From the NCBI GenBank assembly GCA_009760855.2, contig WPIO01000103.1:901001-965000 (forward strand): a stretch of DNA of 64,000 nucleotides, given 5' to 3'. Source of the DNA: Cristatella mucedo (lineage: Eukaryota; Bryozoa; Phylactolaemata; Cristatellidae). Under the pieces are notes generated by a model. It saw nothing but the letters and a program-made list of their open reading frames with translations, ran no database searches and was not told where the DNA came from. Shown here in pieces: positions 1 through 14,730 of the stretch; positions within the stretch are counted from its first letter, which is position 1; every line of letters starts with the position of its first letter. A program made the position numbers and the translations under genes.

Positions 1-1780
1 GACTGGCTGGGCCACTGCATCAGCCGTTTGCTACCACTAGCCGACTTTTCTATAAAACTTGTTCTCTGTGGAATGAGCTACGGCAGAAGAGACAACACTG
101 AAGTTGGTGGCGTCTATGCTTAGCCAGACAATGGAGGTCATCGAGAATCGTGGTGGGAAGACAGCACGCTAAGCGCATTCATAACGACATCATTTTTGTT
201 TGTTTTTGGGCTATCAATAAATATTCTCACATGCTTCGAATAATTTAAGTATTCTTTGCATTATATTAAACCTGGTTACTCGAACCAATTTACAGCCACA
301 GCAGCTGTGGCCATACTGCAAGCATTGTTTGCTACTGAGTATATGTAAAGTACATAAAAAAAGGAGATCTAGTTGTCTTTCGTTGTTCTTCTTTGTTCTT
401 TGTTCGTTGGTCTTTAGTTGTCCTTTGTTGTTCTTCTTCAAATATCTTATTGTTGTTACTATTAATATTATCTGCTGAGCAAGGTGTTAAGCCGTGTCTC
501 AACCGTAAATTCAGTAGCCGCTTGATTGAGACCCTGATTGATTTCATTGGGGAATTGCTGTCGTAAGTTCAACCAGTGCCGGATTTCTCATTCATCGGGC
601 CCTGTTGAACCTATTGTATGCTGTGTGTAAGACGGCGTGTGCCTCCTTCATCAGTTGATCCCGGTGCACTTGTTATGTGGCAGAGGAAGGCCACTCGTAT
701 ACACTTGTTGAACTGATTGTTACAATCGAGCTTAACCGCTCAGTTTTAGATCTTGAGTTTTTCTAATCGTCAGTTTCAGATCTGTAGAGTGCTGAGTAAT
801 TGTGCAAGTGAATGCTTCGTTTCATTCATATTTAATGAATTATTGATGTACTGTCAACTGAATTACAAGGGTTGTGCTTGCCCGGTGTTGGCAGCAACGT
901 TTAAAGGGGCACTCTGGGCTAGTGCATAAAGAGATGTCTATTTGGGCTCTTGGTCGCTAAATTGGTCTCAAACTCTTGATTCTGTAGCTAGCATTGCAGT
1001 TAATCATCAGTGAGGACTAACGAATGCAGTTGTGATTTTGTCGGTCACGTCATCGTCTGCGATTCCTCTAAAAGGAATGAAGAAGGCATACTCTTTACCG
1101 GCACCCATGATTTTTTGTTTTCTTCTGGGCGCCCGTTGGTTTTGGCCAAGAAGTCGAACTGTGCTCAGCTTGATCGGTCTTCCATCCTGCAGTGCCCGGT
1201 CGTGTAGACGTATACACCAAAGGCAGAAGCGAGACTGAAACAGGACCAAAAAGAAACCTGCAACCTGTAAAGCTGGCTTAACCAGGTCCCACGTAGGTGG
1301 AAACTGCCAATCAATCCATCGTGATCGTTAGGACGGCTGCTTTTTTGCTTTGTCAAGCTAGCTTCCTTCGGAATCGAAGTCACCAAGGAGTGTTACTGCA
1401 CTTCGGTGTTGGATTGATAGCACGGGCAGCAGTGCAAGACCATATGCCGCTGCTAGTCGCTCAGATACATTCTGTCAGTTTCTGGTGGTATTGAACAGTT
1501 GCTGCTGTTCTCTCCTCAGAAACGTCGAGAAAACTGACGACGAATGGCCAGGCATTGAGAATGTATTCAGCAAAAGTACTTTCCAGACTTTCCTATTAAT
1601 CGTCAGACTTCAGTCACTTCCACTTTAGCTCGGCTATCGGTGGGCAGTACTCCTCAGTTTGTGTGTACATCGTCGCTTGTTACTTTATGCTTGAGAATGG
1701 CACAACTGGCTCGTGGCCGGTTCCCAGTGGTTATCGCTAGTGCTACAGTTTGAGCGTTTAGGCTAGTGCAGCCAGTAGGT
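1..1780. other. non-coding DNA, no gene seen
   Basis: Upstream or intronic DNA relative to the PSMD11 exons. Only short open frames interrupted by stops are present and none resembles a known protein. Positions 345-440 are low-complexity, rich in TTGTTCTT-like units. I looked here for earlier PSMD11 exons encoding the TPR-like helical region and saw none, so those exons are probably left of the window. Confidence 0.5.
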
Positions 1781-1980
1781 TAATAATAATTATACATTTT
1801 TTATAGCGCCCCAGGGAATCTCTTTCTGCGTACTTCCTGTTTGCTGCAAAGTAAGCACGATCGAATGGTTAGTGGAAGCGTGCTCGATGAGAACAAGTAT
1901 AACATGGTTAGAGGTGTCGGGCACAGGTTCGGCATGCAAATATGGTTAGTGGCAGCATGCGCGTTGTGGTGATTCCACCG
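1781..1980 (-). mobile_element. LINE family 1 (L2-like) 3' UTR fragment
   Basis: Read on the minus strand, this matches the 3' untranslated tail of the other family 1 copies: alternating motifs of the type TGCATGCTGCCACTAACCA and CATGTCACCCCTAACCA, then GCAAATGTAAAGCG, an interrupted gagatt...ctctgaggGCGC stem and an ATT-type tail (TAATAATAAT at 1781). It is heavily 5'-truncated, with no coding sequence left. Confidence 0.75.
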
Positions 1981-2440
1981 AAGTGCAGCACGAGCAAATC
2001 TGGTAAACCTTTAAAGACCTTACTTAGGCAGGCCTCCGACTTCTTAGCACGGATTGTGCTCATTGTTCCACAGATCACTTCTGGCCCTGCCTGTGAGTTT
2101 CGAAAAGTGACCCCTCCTCTCCAGTCTTGGGGTTCGGTGTCTCGTGTATAAGAATTTTACCATGTCTGTGCTCGCCACGTTCTCTAGTTTTGCAAGTTCT
2201 GCCGTGCCAATTAGGCTGTCGTTGTATCGCACTCTCCGCTGTATAAGCGACCACTCATGCTCTTAGCACGACAGAAAACGCACAGGCGAGTCTGCGCTGC
2301 CGCTCATGAACAGAGCAAGTGTTCGGTCCAAGAAGTGAAATGGCTGGATCTTGGATCGTTTTCTCACTATTTGCCTCTAGCCCTCAGCATCTCGGCTCAT
2401 GCATTGGCCCATGTGCTGGCACGCTGCTCGTCTGTTTCAG

Positions 2441-6144
<3,704 letters not shown>

Positions 6145-6198
6145 TGTTATGAGGCTGTGTTCGTAAGATTTTGCAGATGTTTTGAGACTTTGCTTAGA

Positions 6199-6206
6199 AA
6201 TATAAA
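6199..6206 (+). terminator. possible PSMD11 poly(A) signal
   Basis: AATATA overlapping TATAAA lies about 55 nt after the PSMD11 stop and is followed by a T-rich stretch. Both are variant poly(A) hexamers; there is no canonical AATAAA close by. The assignment is inferred from position only. Confidence 0.3.
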
Positions 6207-6209
6207 CCA

Positions 6210-6845
6210 TTTATTTGCCTCGGCTGAAGGGGCTTTGCTGCTACATGCTTGCAGCAGCTGTCGAACCATTGCTATTCGGTGACTAATTGACGGTATCCAG
6301 CTGCCTACGGTGGCAAACCTGTATGGGTGAGCCTACGGGGGTTCATGCTGGTCTTGCACTCACTTGTCCCTAGTTAAAGTACTTATATTCACTTAACCGA
6401 TTCTGATGCACAGAGCCTACCCTTGGGGGTTATCTCGTAAATATGCTCACCGTAAAGTAGTCAACAAGATTGTATACATTACGACATACCATTCATTAAG
6501 CTGGTCCTTATTCGAGGAAGAGAATGAGTGTATCCAATGCGAACACATGCTTGTAAATGAGAGAAACTTAAGGGGCTGGCTTGCCTAGATCCGCGACTTG
6601 AACCGTGATACTTTGTTTCGTGACCTACATCTGTGCTTCTTTTCACAAGGCTAACTAAGTACACTTCATTGACAAGAAAAAACACACTTTTTTCCTTATT
6701 TATTTAAATCAACAAGTAGGTACACAACCGATGAAATATTTAGGCACGAGTCAGATTACCCAAGTTGAAAACTGATTTGCTTTGAAAGTTATCGGAGTAG
6801 CAAGAAATTCTAGAGTTACGTCGATTTTCAATAAGCTTATTCTTG
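6210..6845. other. non-coding, no gene seen
   Basis: DNA downstream of PSMD11. Nothing recognisable beyond short frames; one T-rich stretch at about 6690-6710. Confidence 0.4.
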
Positions 6846-6849
6846 ATCT

Positions 6850-6910
6850 GAGAATAATAATAATAATGCACTTGATAAAGCACCCTCGGAGAATTCAATC
6901 TCTTTCTGCT
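6850..6910 (-). mobile_element. LINE family 1 3' tail (very short)
   Basis: AATAATAATAATAATGCACTT followed by GATAAAGCACCCTCGGAGAA and TCAATCTCTTTCT is the terminal ~60 bp of family 1 read on the minus strand. No further LINE sequence follows, so this is an extremely 5'-truncated copy. Confidence 0.75.
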
Positions 6911-6929
6911 CGTGAAAAGTAGCATATTT

Positions 6930-7900
6930 ATGCAGCTTACTAGTTATAATAGTGATGATTATCAAGCAATAGAAATCTAGTTTTGTACTAAAGCAACAAG
7001 CACGAAAATCCAACATTTACTACCGTGTTTTTCTGATTCGATGCCGATGGTTGGCCCAAAGGAATCGCTGTGATTGGAAGAGCAAATGGGTCGCCTCGGT
7101 CGACGGAGGCTACAAATACCGGAGCTTCTAGCCCACGGCCGGTCAGCCTGAGTCGAGAACGACGGAGTTTTTCGTCCAACTCCAAGCCTGCGGACGGACA
7201 GACGGCATCACTACCACTGGAGAGGCTCGGCCTTCGTGAGGCGACAAGCCGCGAAGCTGCGACCCATATTTCTCCATAGGAACTACGTCTATTGGTGTGT
7301 TGTTGCTTAAGCCGGCTACAAATGCTAAATATGCTAAGTAAGGACAATTTCACGTTTGTCATTTGGCTGAGACAAGCTAGTAGACTCTGTGCTTCGATCG
7401 CTGAAAGACGAATCACCGGGTGCATGACTTCCTAGTGACTTGCAGCTTAGACTACTCTAATTCATTAGCACCTAACGGGACGCTATGAAAACCCTTTTAT
7501 AATGCCCCAGCAACTCGTCTAGGCCATGGCTGCTGATTAAAATGTACAGGGGAATGCATCGGAAGCAGGTTGGCACAACTAGTCAGGGTAATGCAAGTTA
7601 TCTCTCAAGAACTTTAGGCGTCACAAATGAGACTGGCGACAGAGCTATTCTTTGTTAGTCCCCTCCTGAAAGTCCGAAAAAGAGCAACTGGATATATCGG
7701 TGTAATTGTTGTCCAGCTTAACCGGCTTGGCTCTATATAAATAATTCTGGGCTGCCAGCTTTCGAAAATTGTCTCGAGCTCTTCGGGCCACTTTGTCGCG
7801 GGATACATTCAACAGGTAGGTGAAGGGGTCAGAACTTTGACACACTACACTTTTGTGGATACTATCTGTAAAGGTGATGAATATGCGATAAGTGACTGGC
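6930..7900. other. no assigned gene; CpG-rich patch at 7030-7290
   Basis: An open frame across 7040-7279 (plus) is Ser/Arg-rich and CpG-rich, with no recognised domain and no convincing splice sites. A minus-strand frame at 7645-7900 contains basic residues reminiscent of a LINE linker, but I cannot assign it. Confidence 0.35.
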
Positions 7901-7904
7901 ATCT

Positions 7905-8640
7905 AAGACAGAACTCGATTCTTTATCGGTTGGTCAATGATGATAGCGTGCAGTTTTATGAGAAAATTTGGTCGAGTATGTGAACCTTGATTTGAGTAGG
8001 GACATGCATGAGAGACAGTGTCAGTCAGTGCACGAAATTCGGTGCTGTAGGCGTCGGATAAAGCAATCAGAGCGAATGCTGAAATCGCCCACAAAGAAGA
8101 AAAATCGATTTCTTGCACACGGAGTCGAAATGAGATCAGAGAAATTTGAGATAAAGGGAGACCTGGAAGGTGACAGAGCGACTGCTACCATCGGTAGCTA
8201 CTTGTTGTCGGATGAACTCAAAAACGATACTTTCGAAAGACTGCTTCATCGCAATATCGGCGACTCCCCCCCCTCCAGTTTTGATTGATCCATGGATGCG
8301 AAAGAACAAGACTGTCGGGTTTCGTCGTTAATTGTTGGGCAGTTGACCGATTTTAGCCTGATCTGGTCAAGGCGAGCTGGTTGAAGCCTCTTTCAGAAGC
8401 AAGGTCGCCTATTGATTGTGCACATTAAGCGAGAATGTTCAAGACGATCATTAAATAGGGCCGCCAGAGTTATAGCAGTAGTGATAACACAACTGAGAGT
8501 CACAGCAACGCTTGAGGCTGAGCGGTTCAAGACAATGCTAGGAATACCAAACGAACGGGTCCTCCGCTCTCGGCCCCGCGTCAACTCCGGGGCACTGTTC
8601 TTTTGTCGGTGCATAATTCGCGAACCTTAGCAATAGCAAT
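7905..8640 (-). mobile_element. LINE family 1, inverted 5' segment (N-terminus and endonuclease)
   Basis: On the minus strand, from 8640 down to 7905, this reads through the N-terminal basic block (RGRERRTRSFGIPSIV), a decayed copy of the start of the AP-endonuclease (GAACATTCTCGCTTAATGTG, GCTCGCCTTGACCAGA), then KQSFESIV, the region of the GDFNVH motif (now WAISAF) and FRALTDTVSHACPYSNQGSH. It matches the order in the copy at 14790-16220. The plus-strand LINE continuation starts at 8925 at nearly the same point in the element, so the two pieces look like one LINE with an inverted 5' half. Confidence 0.75.
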
Positions 8641-9183
8641 AAAAACATCGAGGAATGCAATTGAATGACGATGACAGAACGACAATAGGTACGCACGATC
8701 ATAGCTAATAGGCAGGTTACCAGTTACTGGCGAGTCTAGCTGCCGCCGGCGTAAGGAGGGTGACTCAGCCCTAAACTGTCTGCATTTAAATCTCAACAGG
8801 CACATAATTTCTTACCCGAGACGGTCAAACAACAAACTGATAAGCTTTCGAGAGGTTTCAGCTTTCGTAAACGATGTTCAAAAGAACTTCTTTTTGGACA
8901 AACTTTTGGAAGAAAATGCAATGGACAAGAATTTTCTCTTACAACTGCACGCTATTGTCACCTATTACTACCAAAATTAATTTGCGTATCAGACTACATG
9001 CAGATCTCATTATATCTACAACGTGTGCCCTCCTCCGCTTCTAAAGTCACCTGCGAATCGCAACATCTGAAGACTCTTGACATCGAAGCTATCCTTACGG
9101 GAATATCTTCTTCCCCTCTGCTGTCTGATCCCCCTTCCGTCCCATCTTCACTAGTAGATTGCTCCAACACGACACTAGTTGAT

Positions 9184-9472
9184 GTTGTGTGCATCTGGGG
9201 CTTGTGCTGTTGTAATTAGCGAAGCGCCCTGACACCAATGTACATGCCTCACCTGTGGCCAATAGTTAAGCCATTGACACAGCGCAGCGTCATGCCACTA
9301 GTGCTGTCATATTTCGTGTTATCTGCTGCGATTGATTGGGCTCTCATATATGTATGCGTTGAGAGTAATATGGGGAAAGTCTCGTTTATCGCTCACGTTC
9401 GCCCGCTGTGTCTCCGTGAGATTCCCACACACAAGACCTGCCACCGCCGGAGCCACTGCTCTACAACAACGA
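9184..9472. mobile_element. unclassified ~290-bp insertion inside a LINE
   Basis: The LINE reads ACACTAGTTGA up to 9183 and resumes with ATCTCGACGAGTTTGC at about 9474; in the copy at 16405 these are adjacent. The inserted stretch begins TGTTGTG and ends CAACGACA, a weak inverted terminal match. It resembles nothing else that I recognise in the window. Confidence 0.45.
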
Positions 9473-10053
9473 CAATCTCGACGAGTTTGCATATCTAAGC
9501 GCACCGTGCGCCTTTGCCCAGACGGCCTTTGCATGACCCAAGACATTAAACTAGCTAGGTCTACTAAGCGCAAGCTTGGAAAACCATGCCAAAGATCAGG
9601 ACCGACTGCCTATGACAGGCATACGAGCACTACTGTAGATCATACCAATCGATGCTAGCAAAGGCCAAATCTAGCTTCTATAAAAACAAACGTCGTTGGA
9701 TCGCAGGTGCACAATTAAAAAAGGCCCATGTCTACGATAATCTTAATTGCTCCCAGGTTAGCTCTTAGCCTAAAATGCTCAGTCTACGATCATCTCCTTA
9801 GCCGCTCCCAGATTAGATCCCTATCTATTGATCCTTGTGACGATCTAGCTGATCGCTTCTCTAGCATCTTTGTAAACAAGATAGACAAGATATCATGGAG
9901 TCCATTCCTAAGATGGCAGCATCACCCTGGAATCCTGTCCCTCAATTCCACGCAGCACCTCAATGGCTACATTCAATGAGGCCAAGCCTTCTATGTCGGA
10001 ATATGAATCTCATCCTGAAGTTCATATTCCAACAAAGAAGACAACGAGTACTC

Positions 10054-10789
10054 TGTAGCTGAGTTCCAGGGGTCAGAGGCTAATTCCTGCCAAACCCCGC
10101 CGTACTCCGGCCACGCTGCCGCTCGCCACGCCGCTGAGCTAGGGTAAGACGAGCGGCCGTCAGGTTAAACCTCTTTATAATAACGCATGCGCCGCCAACA
10201 ACAACAGGAGGAACTCAACAAGTCTACAGCGAGGGTCCTATACACAGTACACTATAGGGGTGCAAGATGACGCAGCAAGCGCGAACAAACGTATTAGTTG
10301 GTCAGTCGGCTTCCACAATCCTGCCGTTGTACCGGCTCCGAATCCAACAGTACGAGCGTACACCGTAAAAGATTCGGCTAGCTGAGTAACCGCTTGGCTA
10401 GTCGGAGTCGACGTCCACCACAGTCGAGAGCTTCCGCCGAAAGACGCCAACACACGGGGGTCACGAACGCGTCACACGAGAAACGCGGAATATATAAGTC
10501 TCAACAATGAGCGTGCTATCTAGCTCCACTCGGGCCTTGGGCATTCGTTGCCTTGCGTGCGTGGCCACATCGCCGGAGCACGCCCGCACGAATCCAGGTG
10601 AAAAACTCGGCGTGACCGGGAGCCTCTAACACCGTGACTTACTCGGCCAACCTCTCCTACCCAAAAGTCCCGGTGAACTCACGTCACCGCACATCCGGCC
10701 ATGCCGTAGGTCCGACCCCGGCCTAGCCGGTGACCCTAACTCTCATTACAGCCGTCTGGTCCCAGCCAACCGAACCTAGCCTGGGTATA
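10054..10789. mobile_element. probable solo LTR in LINE
   Basis: A 736-bp block interrupts the LINE exactly between ...GAGTACTC and ACTC TAGACCC, with ACTC on both sides (10050-10053 and 10790-10793) as a 4-bp target duplication. It begins TGTAGC and ends GGGTATA, close to the TG...CA rule but imperfect. It carries a TATATAAG promoter-like box near 10491 and no coding capacity. It is far more GC/CpG-rich than the LINE. The family is unknown. Confidence 0.5.
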
Positions 10790-10870
10790 ACTCTAGACCC
10801 TTTTCCATTTCCCGGCTTCTACGATGCATAGATCTGCCGCTGCTACCATGCATAACTAACATCATAAATA

Positions 10871-10993
10871 TGTCAAAATATATACAATTCATTGTTTATA
10901 GCGCTCCAAGAGACCTTAATATCTTTTCAGGCGCTTCACATATGCAACGGGGCTCGAGGCCACAGCATCGGCCGGAACTTGGTCAGGGCGGGC
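10871..10993 (-). mobile_element. SINE family B
   Basis: Minus-strand SINE: the tail side reads ATTCATTGTTTATAGCGCTCC, then a tRNA-like half with TTAACCACT near 10991. It interrupts the LINE between ATATGTC and CTCAGGTTATGTCCC. Confidence 0.65.
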
Positions 10994-11217
10994 TCCTTAA
11001 CCACTACTCAGGTTATGTCCCAGCACCTTTCTAAAGGCTGTATTTAGGCCACTACTCAAGAAAGCCAAACTTGACCAGGAGAAATTGAGAAACTTCCGCC
11101 CAGTCTCCTTTCTACTGTTCCTTTCAAAGACGCTGGAACGAATCAAGAGTGACCAGCTGAACTCCATCCATTTTTCTAAAAGTGTGAATGACACCACAAT
11201 GTTACTTGCGTGTACAT

Positions 11218-11624
11218 GTTATGTTGGCTGAATCCGCTTCACAGCCAGTGTGCCGGGCGGTTTCACCACGACCTGAGTGCAGCACTGGCTGACTCAGGAC
11301 ACCGGAGCTGTAGACCACTGCTGATTGGCAGAGTATCACGTGTACATAGGCCAATAGGTCTCTGCCAAGGCCACGTCAGCTACAGGTTGATCGGAGCGTG
11401 GTCGTGAAGAGAAGCCAATAGCATTCAGATCTGTATGAATAATAGCTTGATCGGCCAATAGTGTTGGTTTAGGACTAGTATATATTGGACCAGTTTGTCG
11501 TTTATTTTCTGTCTGCATTTAATACGGTTCACGCTCTGTTTGTCGGCTGCGTAATTAAACAGTAATTTCTTTGACCGTTGACTGGCGAATGGCTTCACGG
11601 CTGCACTGCGTCTCACATGTTACA
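11218..11624 (+). mobile_element. possible LTR-like promoter unit
   Basis: It begins TGTTATGTTGGCTG and ends CACATGTTACA, with CCAATAG motifs at about 11351, 11417 and 11455 and an AGTATATATTGG box near 11479. That is the arrangement expected of an LTR promoter. No target duplication was found and no internal coding region flanks it, so the call is tentative. Confidence 0.3.
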
Positions 11625-11784
11625 GCTGTTCAAGAAGAAGTCGTTCATTCGTCTGGACTCAACCCTCGACGAGCCCTCACGGCTCAATACGAAGCCAGCC
11701 ATTCCTTCAAGCCCGTAGTGGTGAGCCACTCGCATGCAAAGCATTCTTGATGCTCTTATCTGTGAAAGAAGTGCATCGGGTTAA

Positions 11785-11852
11785 GGAATTTTCTTCCGAA
11801 AACCGAGGCTCTTGCAAACGTCGTATACGGAAACTGATTTAGCTTAGACATG
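11785..11852 (+). repeat. unclassified repeat (copy 1)
   Basis: GAATTTTCTTCCGAAAACCG followed by CTCTTGCAAACGTCGTATACGG has a clear counterpart at 58771-58835 (CTTCCGAAAATCG, CATCGTATAAGGAAACGAT). The identity of the family is unknown. Confidence 0.5.
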
Positions 11853-11994
11853 CTTAAAGCATCTGTTTGTTGCTTGTCCATTACGCTTAAGAAATGGCGC
11901 TCCTATTTACATTTAGAGATTACAGCTTCAAGTAGTACCTGCAAAGCATGCGGCATCGGCCTTGATATTAAAATCGACGATCGCTACGAGCATA

Positions 11995-12075
11995 AATATA
12001 ATTAATTTGCATAGCGCCCCAAGAGAACTTCATCTCTATTCAGGTGCTTCACATATGCCTCGGGGCCATGCATAT
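11995..12075 (-). mobile_element. SINE family B, partial
   Basis: AATTTGCATAGCGCCCCAAG, then CTCTATTCAGGTGCTTCACA and TATGCCTCGGGGC, is the tail half of SINE B in reverse. The tRNA-like half is missing. Confidence 0.65.
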
Positions 12076-12079
12076 TAGC

Positions 12080-12914
12080 TTGGACTTAGTATCACCAACT
12101 GCTATAACTATGTATATCATAACCGAGCGGGTGTTGGTCCCTCGGTTCTCTACCGGTGGACTGTGCTATGCAGCGCTGCAGTTCTGTTAAACCGCAAGCA
12201 GCCACAAGCTGGGCGCCGAATGCGACAGTTTATTGCGGGCCTGCTAGTAGTGATTATTAGATTACTAATAATCTAATAATATACTACTACTAATAATAAT
12301 AATAATAATACGTGCCGCCGCGAGCGCTTTACGAGGCCCGAGGCGGCTGACTGACGGAGTTGCGTCGCTAGCGATAGTTCCGATCCCGAAGGCGGACCGC
12401 TACAGCGAGCGGCCCGAGACACGAGCGGCAAGCTGAGCAGCCGGCGGAGCACAACGGCGAAGTCCAAGTTGCACTTAGCCGTTCGTCGTCGTAGGTTCGA
12501 CTCTCGTGCTCTCGAAGCGCAGTCTCGCATCGACAGCGGAAGCTGCAGCTCCGAGCTCCGTCAGTCGTCTCCCTTATAGTCTTCCATCTGAGCTCCTGAC
12601 GTCGCGCGTAGCTGCTATTTTCTCGGAACTCGCTCTCGGTGTCCGTCGTCGCACAACTATTCGCTTCCACCTGTAATTTACTGGATGGCTACTTCGCCAG
12701 CTTGCCATCTCTTTTCTCTTTGTACGTTGGCGTACATTAGTCGTTCCGCATCCTGATCGCTCTTTGCCTGTCCAAAGCTACCTTTTAATCTGAGCGGATC
12801 TCGCTGTCAGACTGACCGACTGACACCTCGCTCCGATTAATTACGCGTCCCCTGCCCAATTCTGCTCGGCTAGATCCGCCCGCTCCAGGTTGCTTTAGGT
12901 GCCCTACTCTAACC
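12080..12914. other. CpG-rich non-coding DNA with (TAA)n
   Basis: GC-rich sequence with a TAA/TAG-type trinucleotide run at about 12261-12311. Frames are fragmentary and unrecognised. Confidence 0.4.
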
Positions 12915-12922
12915 TACTAAGG
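12915..12922 (+). repeat. hAT target-site duplication, left
   Basis: TACTAAGG; the right copy at 14731-14738 is CACTAAGG (7 of 8 identical). An 8-bp duplication is the hallmark of hAT transposition. Confidence 0.75.
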
Positions 12923-14730
12923 CAGACGTCGGCAACCACGGCCTTTAGGCCAGATCCGGCCTGGCTAGTTCTCCAGTCCGGCCCAGCGGCCTCCTAGTTA
13001 TTTATCGATGGATCCGTAGCCTAATTGAGTAATCGCTGTTTTCTTCCCCTTCACTATATAGAGAGGTACTTTGACTTACGAGTATCCCAACTAACGAGTT
13101 TCCGAGGTATGAGCCGCCGTCTCTTGGCCGCTATTTGCTTTGAGTTGAGAGCTAACTGTTATTGTGCTTGCTTTTGCTTCGCGAGTTTCGCAGTAACATT
13201 TCAGTACTTCGACTTTGCTTTGCGCACGGCTAGCGGAGGCAGCCCTTAACCGCGACGGATTTTCGCCAGAAAGGGTTAACGAGTGCAAATGGGTGTGCCA
13301 GCGAGGCAACAAGAGGGTAGAGAGAGGAACAGCGTGCGGTCGCCAAGGCTCGTAGGTGAAGTGCAGCGGAAGACGTTCCGACGGCGCGACGTCAAGCGCT
13401 GACTCGTTGGTTCCCTCCACGACCGACTCGAGCGAGTCTTCGGGGTTGAGACCGACTACGGAAGGAACCGCTGCAGTAGGTTCTTTACTTAGACAGCACC
13501 GTCGTCCTAGAGATTCTAGCGTAACTAAAGACAATCGGTGTCCACATAAAGGCGCGGCCATTAAACTTCGCTTTGGCAGTTCGTCCCCGGGGCGCACAAT
13601 TCCACTATAACGCCTCTGGTCGCACGTGTTATTTGTCTATACACTCTGTTGTACTGCGTTTGTAAAAAGTATTTGCTAATTATGAGTATATTTTTTAATT
13701 TAAAAACGTCACATAAATCCGAGGCGTTTTTTGAGGGTCAGGATCGGATTAATGGCGTTTCAATTCATTTTTATGGAGAAAATTGATTTGAAAAATAGAA
13801 CTACTATGAGTTACGAGCTCCATCACGGGACGAACTGAACTCGTAAGTCAAGGTAGTACTGCACTTCTGGTTGCAACGCAAGCTGCGGCTCGTGGGATTT
13901 TTCTTTACCACTGATGTCGGGCGCTTGTGTGAAACACAAGCGCAAAAGCGCCTGACTGGGGAGCGATGATCAATACCGTGCTGTAAACAAGTTCACTCTC
14001 CGGGTCTCGGTTTATGCACCGTTCACCTTAGTCAAGGAGTGTGTTGTGCGTACGTGTGTGTGCTGTGACGTGCAATGCAATTTTACTTTATGGTCATATT
14101 ACTGAAGTCCTATTTCCGAACGGTAACACCAATTACCTCGCCCAGTGTGATTCAGCTCTCGTTGGTACCGAAGAAAGCGTCAGTGTGTTGTCAACCTTGC
14201 GGAAGGAATTCTCTTCCTGCTTCACCGATGTGCGTTCTTATTCGCAGGAGTGCAAAATCATCAGCCCTCCTTTTTGACTTTCTCTTTGACGACGCCCCCT
14301 CTGATTGCAATTGGAGTTGATTAGGCTACAGGCTTCGGACGTTCTCGTGTCCAAGTTTACTTTTTGCACTGCTCTTGTTTACTTGTTCTACCGTAAGCTG
14401 CAACAAGCTCAGCTTTCTAAGCGTGCGATCGAAATGCTTGGCAGCACTTATTCCTGCGAGCATCTGTTCTCCACGAGTAAGTTTTGTAAGAACAAGCTGC
14501 GCTCTCAGCTCATTGACAAGCACCTTAGTGACATTCTGCTGCTAAACTCCTCATCATTAGAACCTGATATTGTCGACCTCTCTAAGAACATGCACCGTAA
14601 TGTTTCCTATTGAGCAAACTATACTTTTGAAAAAACAGCCTTTCCTTGGACACATTGTTCCTTCTGGCCTAGTGTAATTACTTGAGCTCCTGAAATTGCT
14701 TAATAGTCCAAAAAAGTTTGCCGACCTCTG
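12923..14730 (+). mobile_element. hAT DNA transposon (Charlie-like), 1.8 kb
   Basis: The terminal inverted repeats are CAGACGTCGGCAACC at the left and GTTTGCCGACCTCTG at the right; the latter reads CAGAGGTCGGCAAAC on the other strand. They are bordered by a near-perfect 8-bp duplication. The left end continues with the GGCC-rich stretch typical of Charlie-type elements. Inside, 14184-14613 encodes the C-terminal dimerisation region of a hAT transposase in broken frames, and the middle part is CpG-rich and unrecognised. The element is therefore an internally decayed copy. Confidence 0.85.
14184..14613 (+). pseudogene. hAT transposase C-terminus (decayed)
   Basis: In successive frames: LRKEFSSCFTDVRSY, ISPPF, FDDAPSD, then LQLELIRLQASDVLVSKF, IEMLGSTYSCEHLFS, KLRSQLIDKHLSDILL and a TGA at 14611-14613. 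This is the order of the hAT dimerisation domain in GTF2IRD2/ZBED-like proteins (LELIDLQ, GSTYxCEQxFS, KxRSxLTDxHL). At least two frame changes occur, around 14277 and 14305. The DDE core upstream was not found. Confidence 0.85.

Larger units (their letters stand above)
8925..11165 (+). mobile_element. LINE family 1, 3' segment with several later insertions
   Basis: It starts in the last part of the endonuclease (LLQLHAIVT, then MQISLYLQRVPSSASK and CESQHLKTLDIEA) and continues through the linker to the first part of the reverse transcriptase (FRPVSFLLFLSKTLERI, DQLNS) before ending at about 11165. It is interrupted by an unknown ~290-bp piece (9184-9472), a probable solo LTR (10054-10789) and a SINE B (about 10871-10993). 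Many stops and frameshifts: dead. Confidence 0.8.

Noticed and set aside
1-2440. Earlier PSMD11 exons
   Set aside because: I looked for the conserved blocks preceding [11 protein letters not shown] in all plus frames and found none with splice sites.
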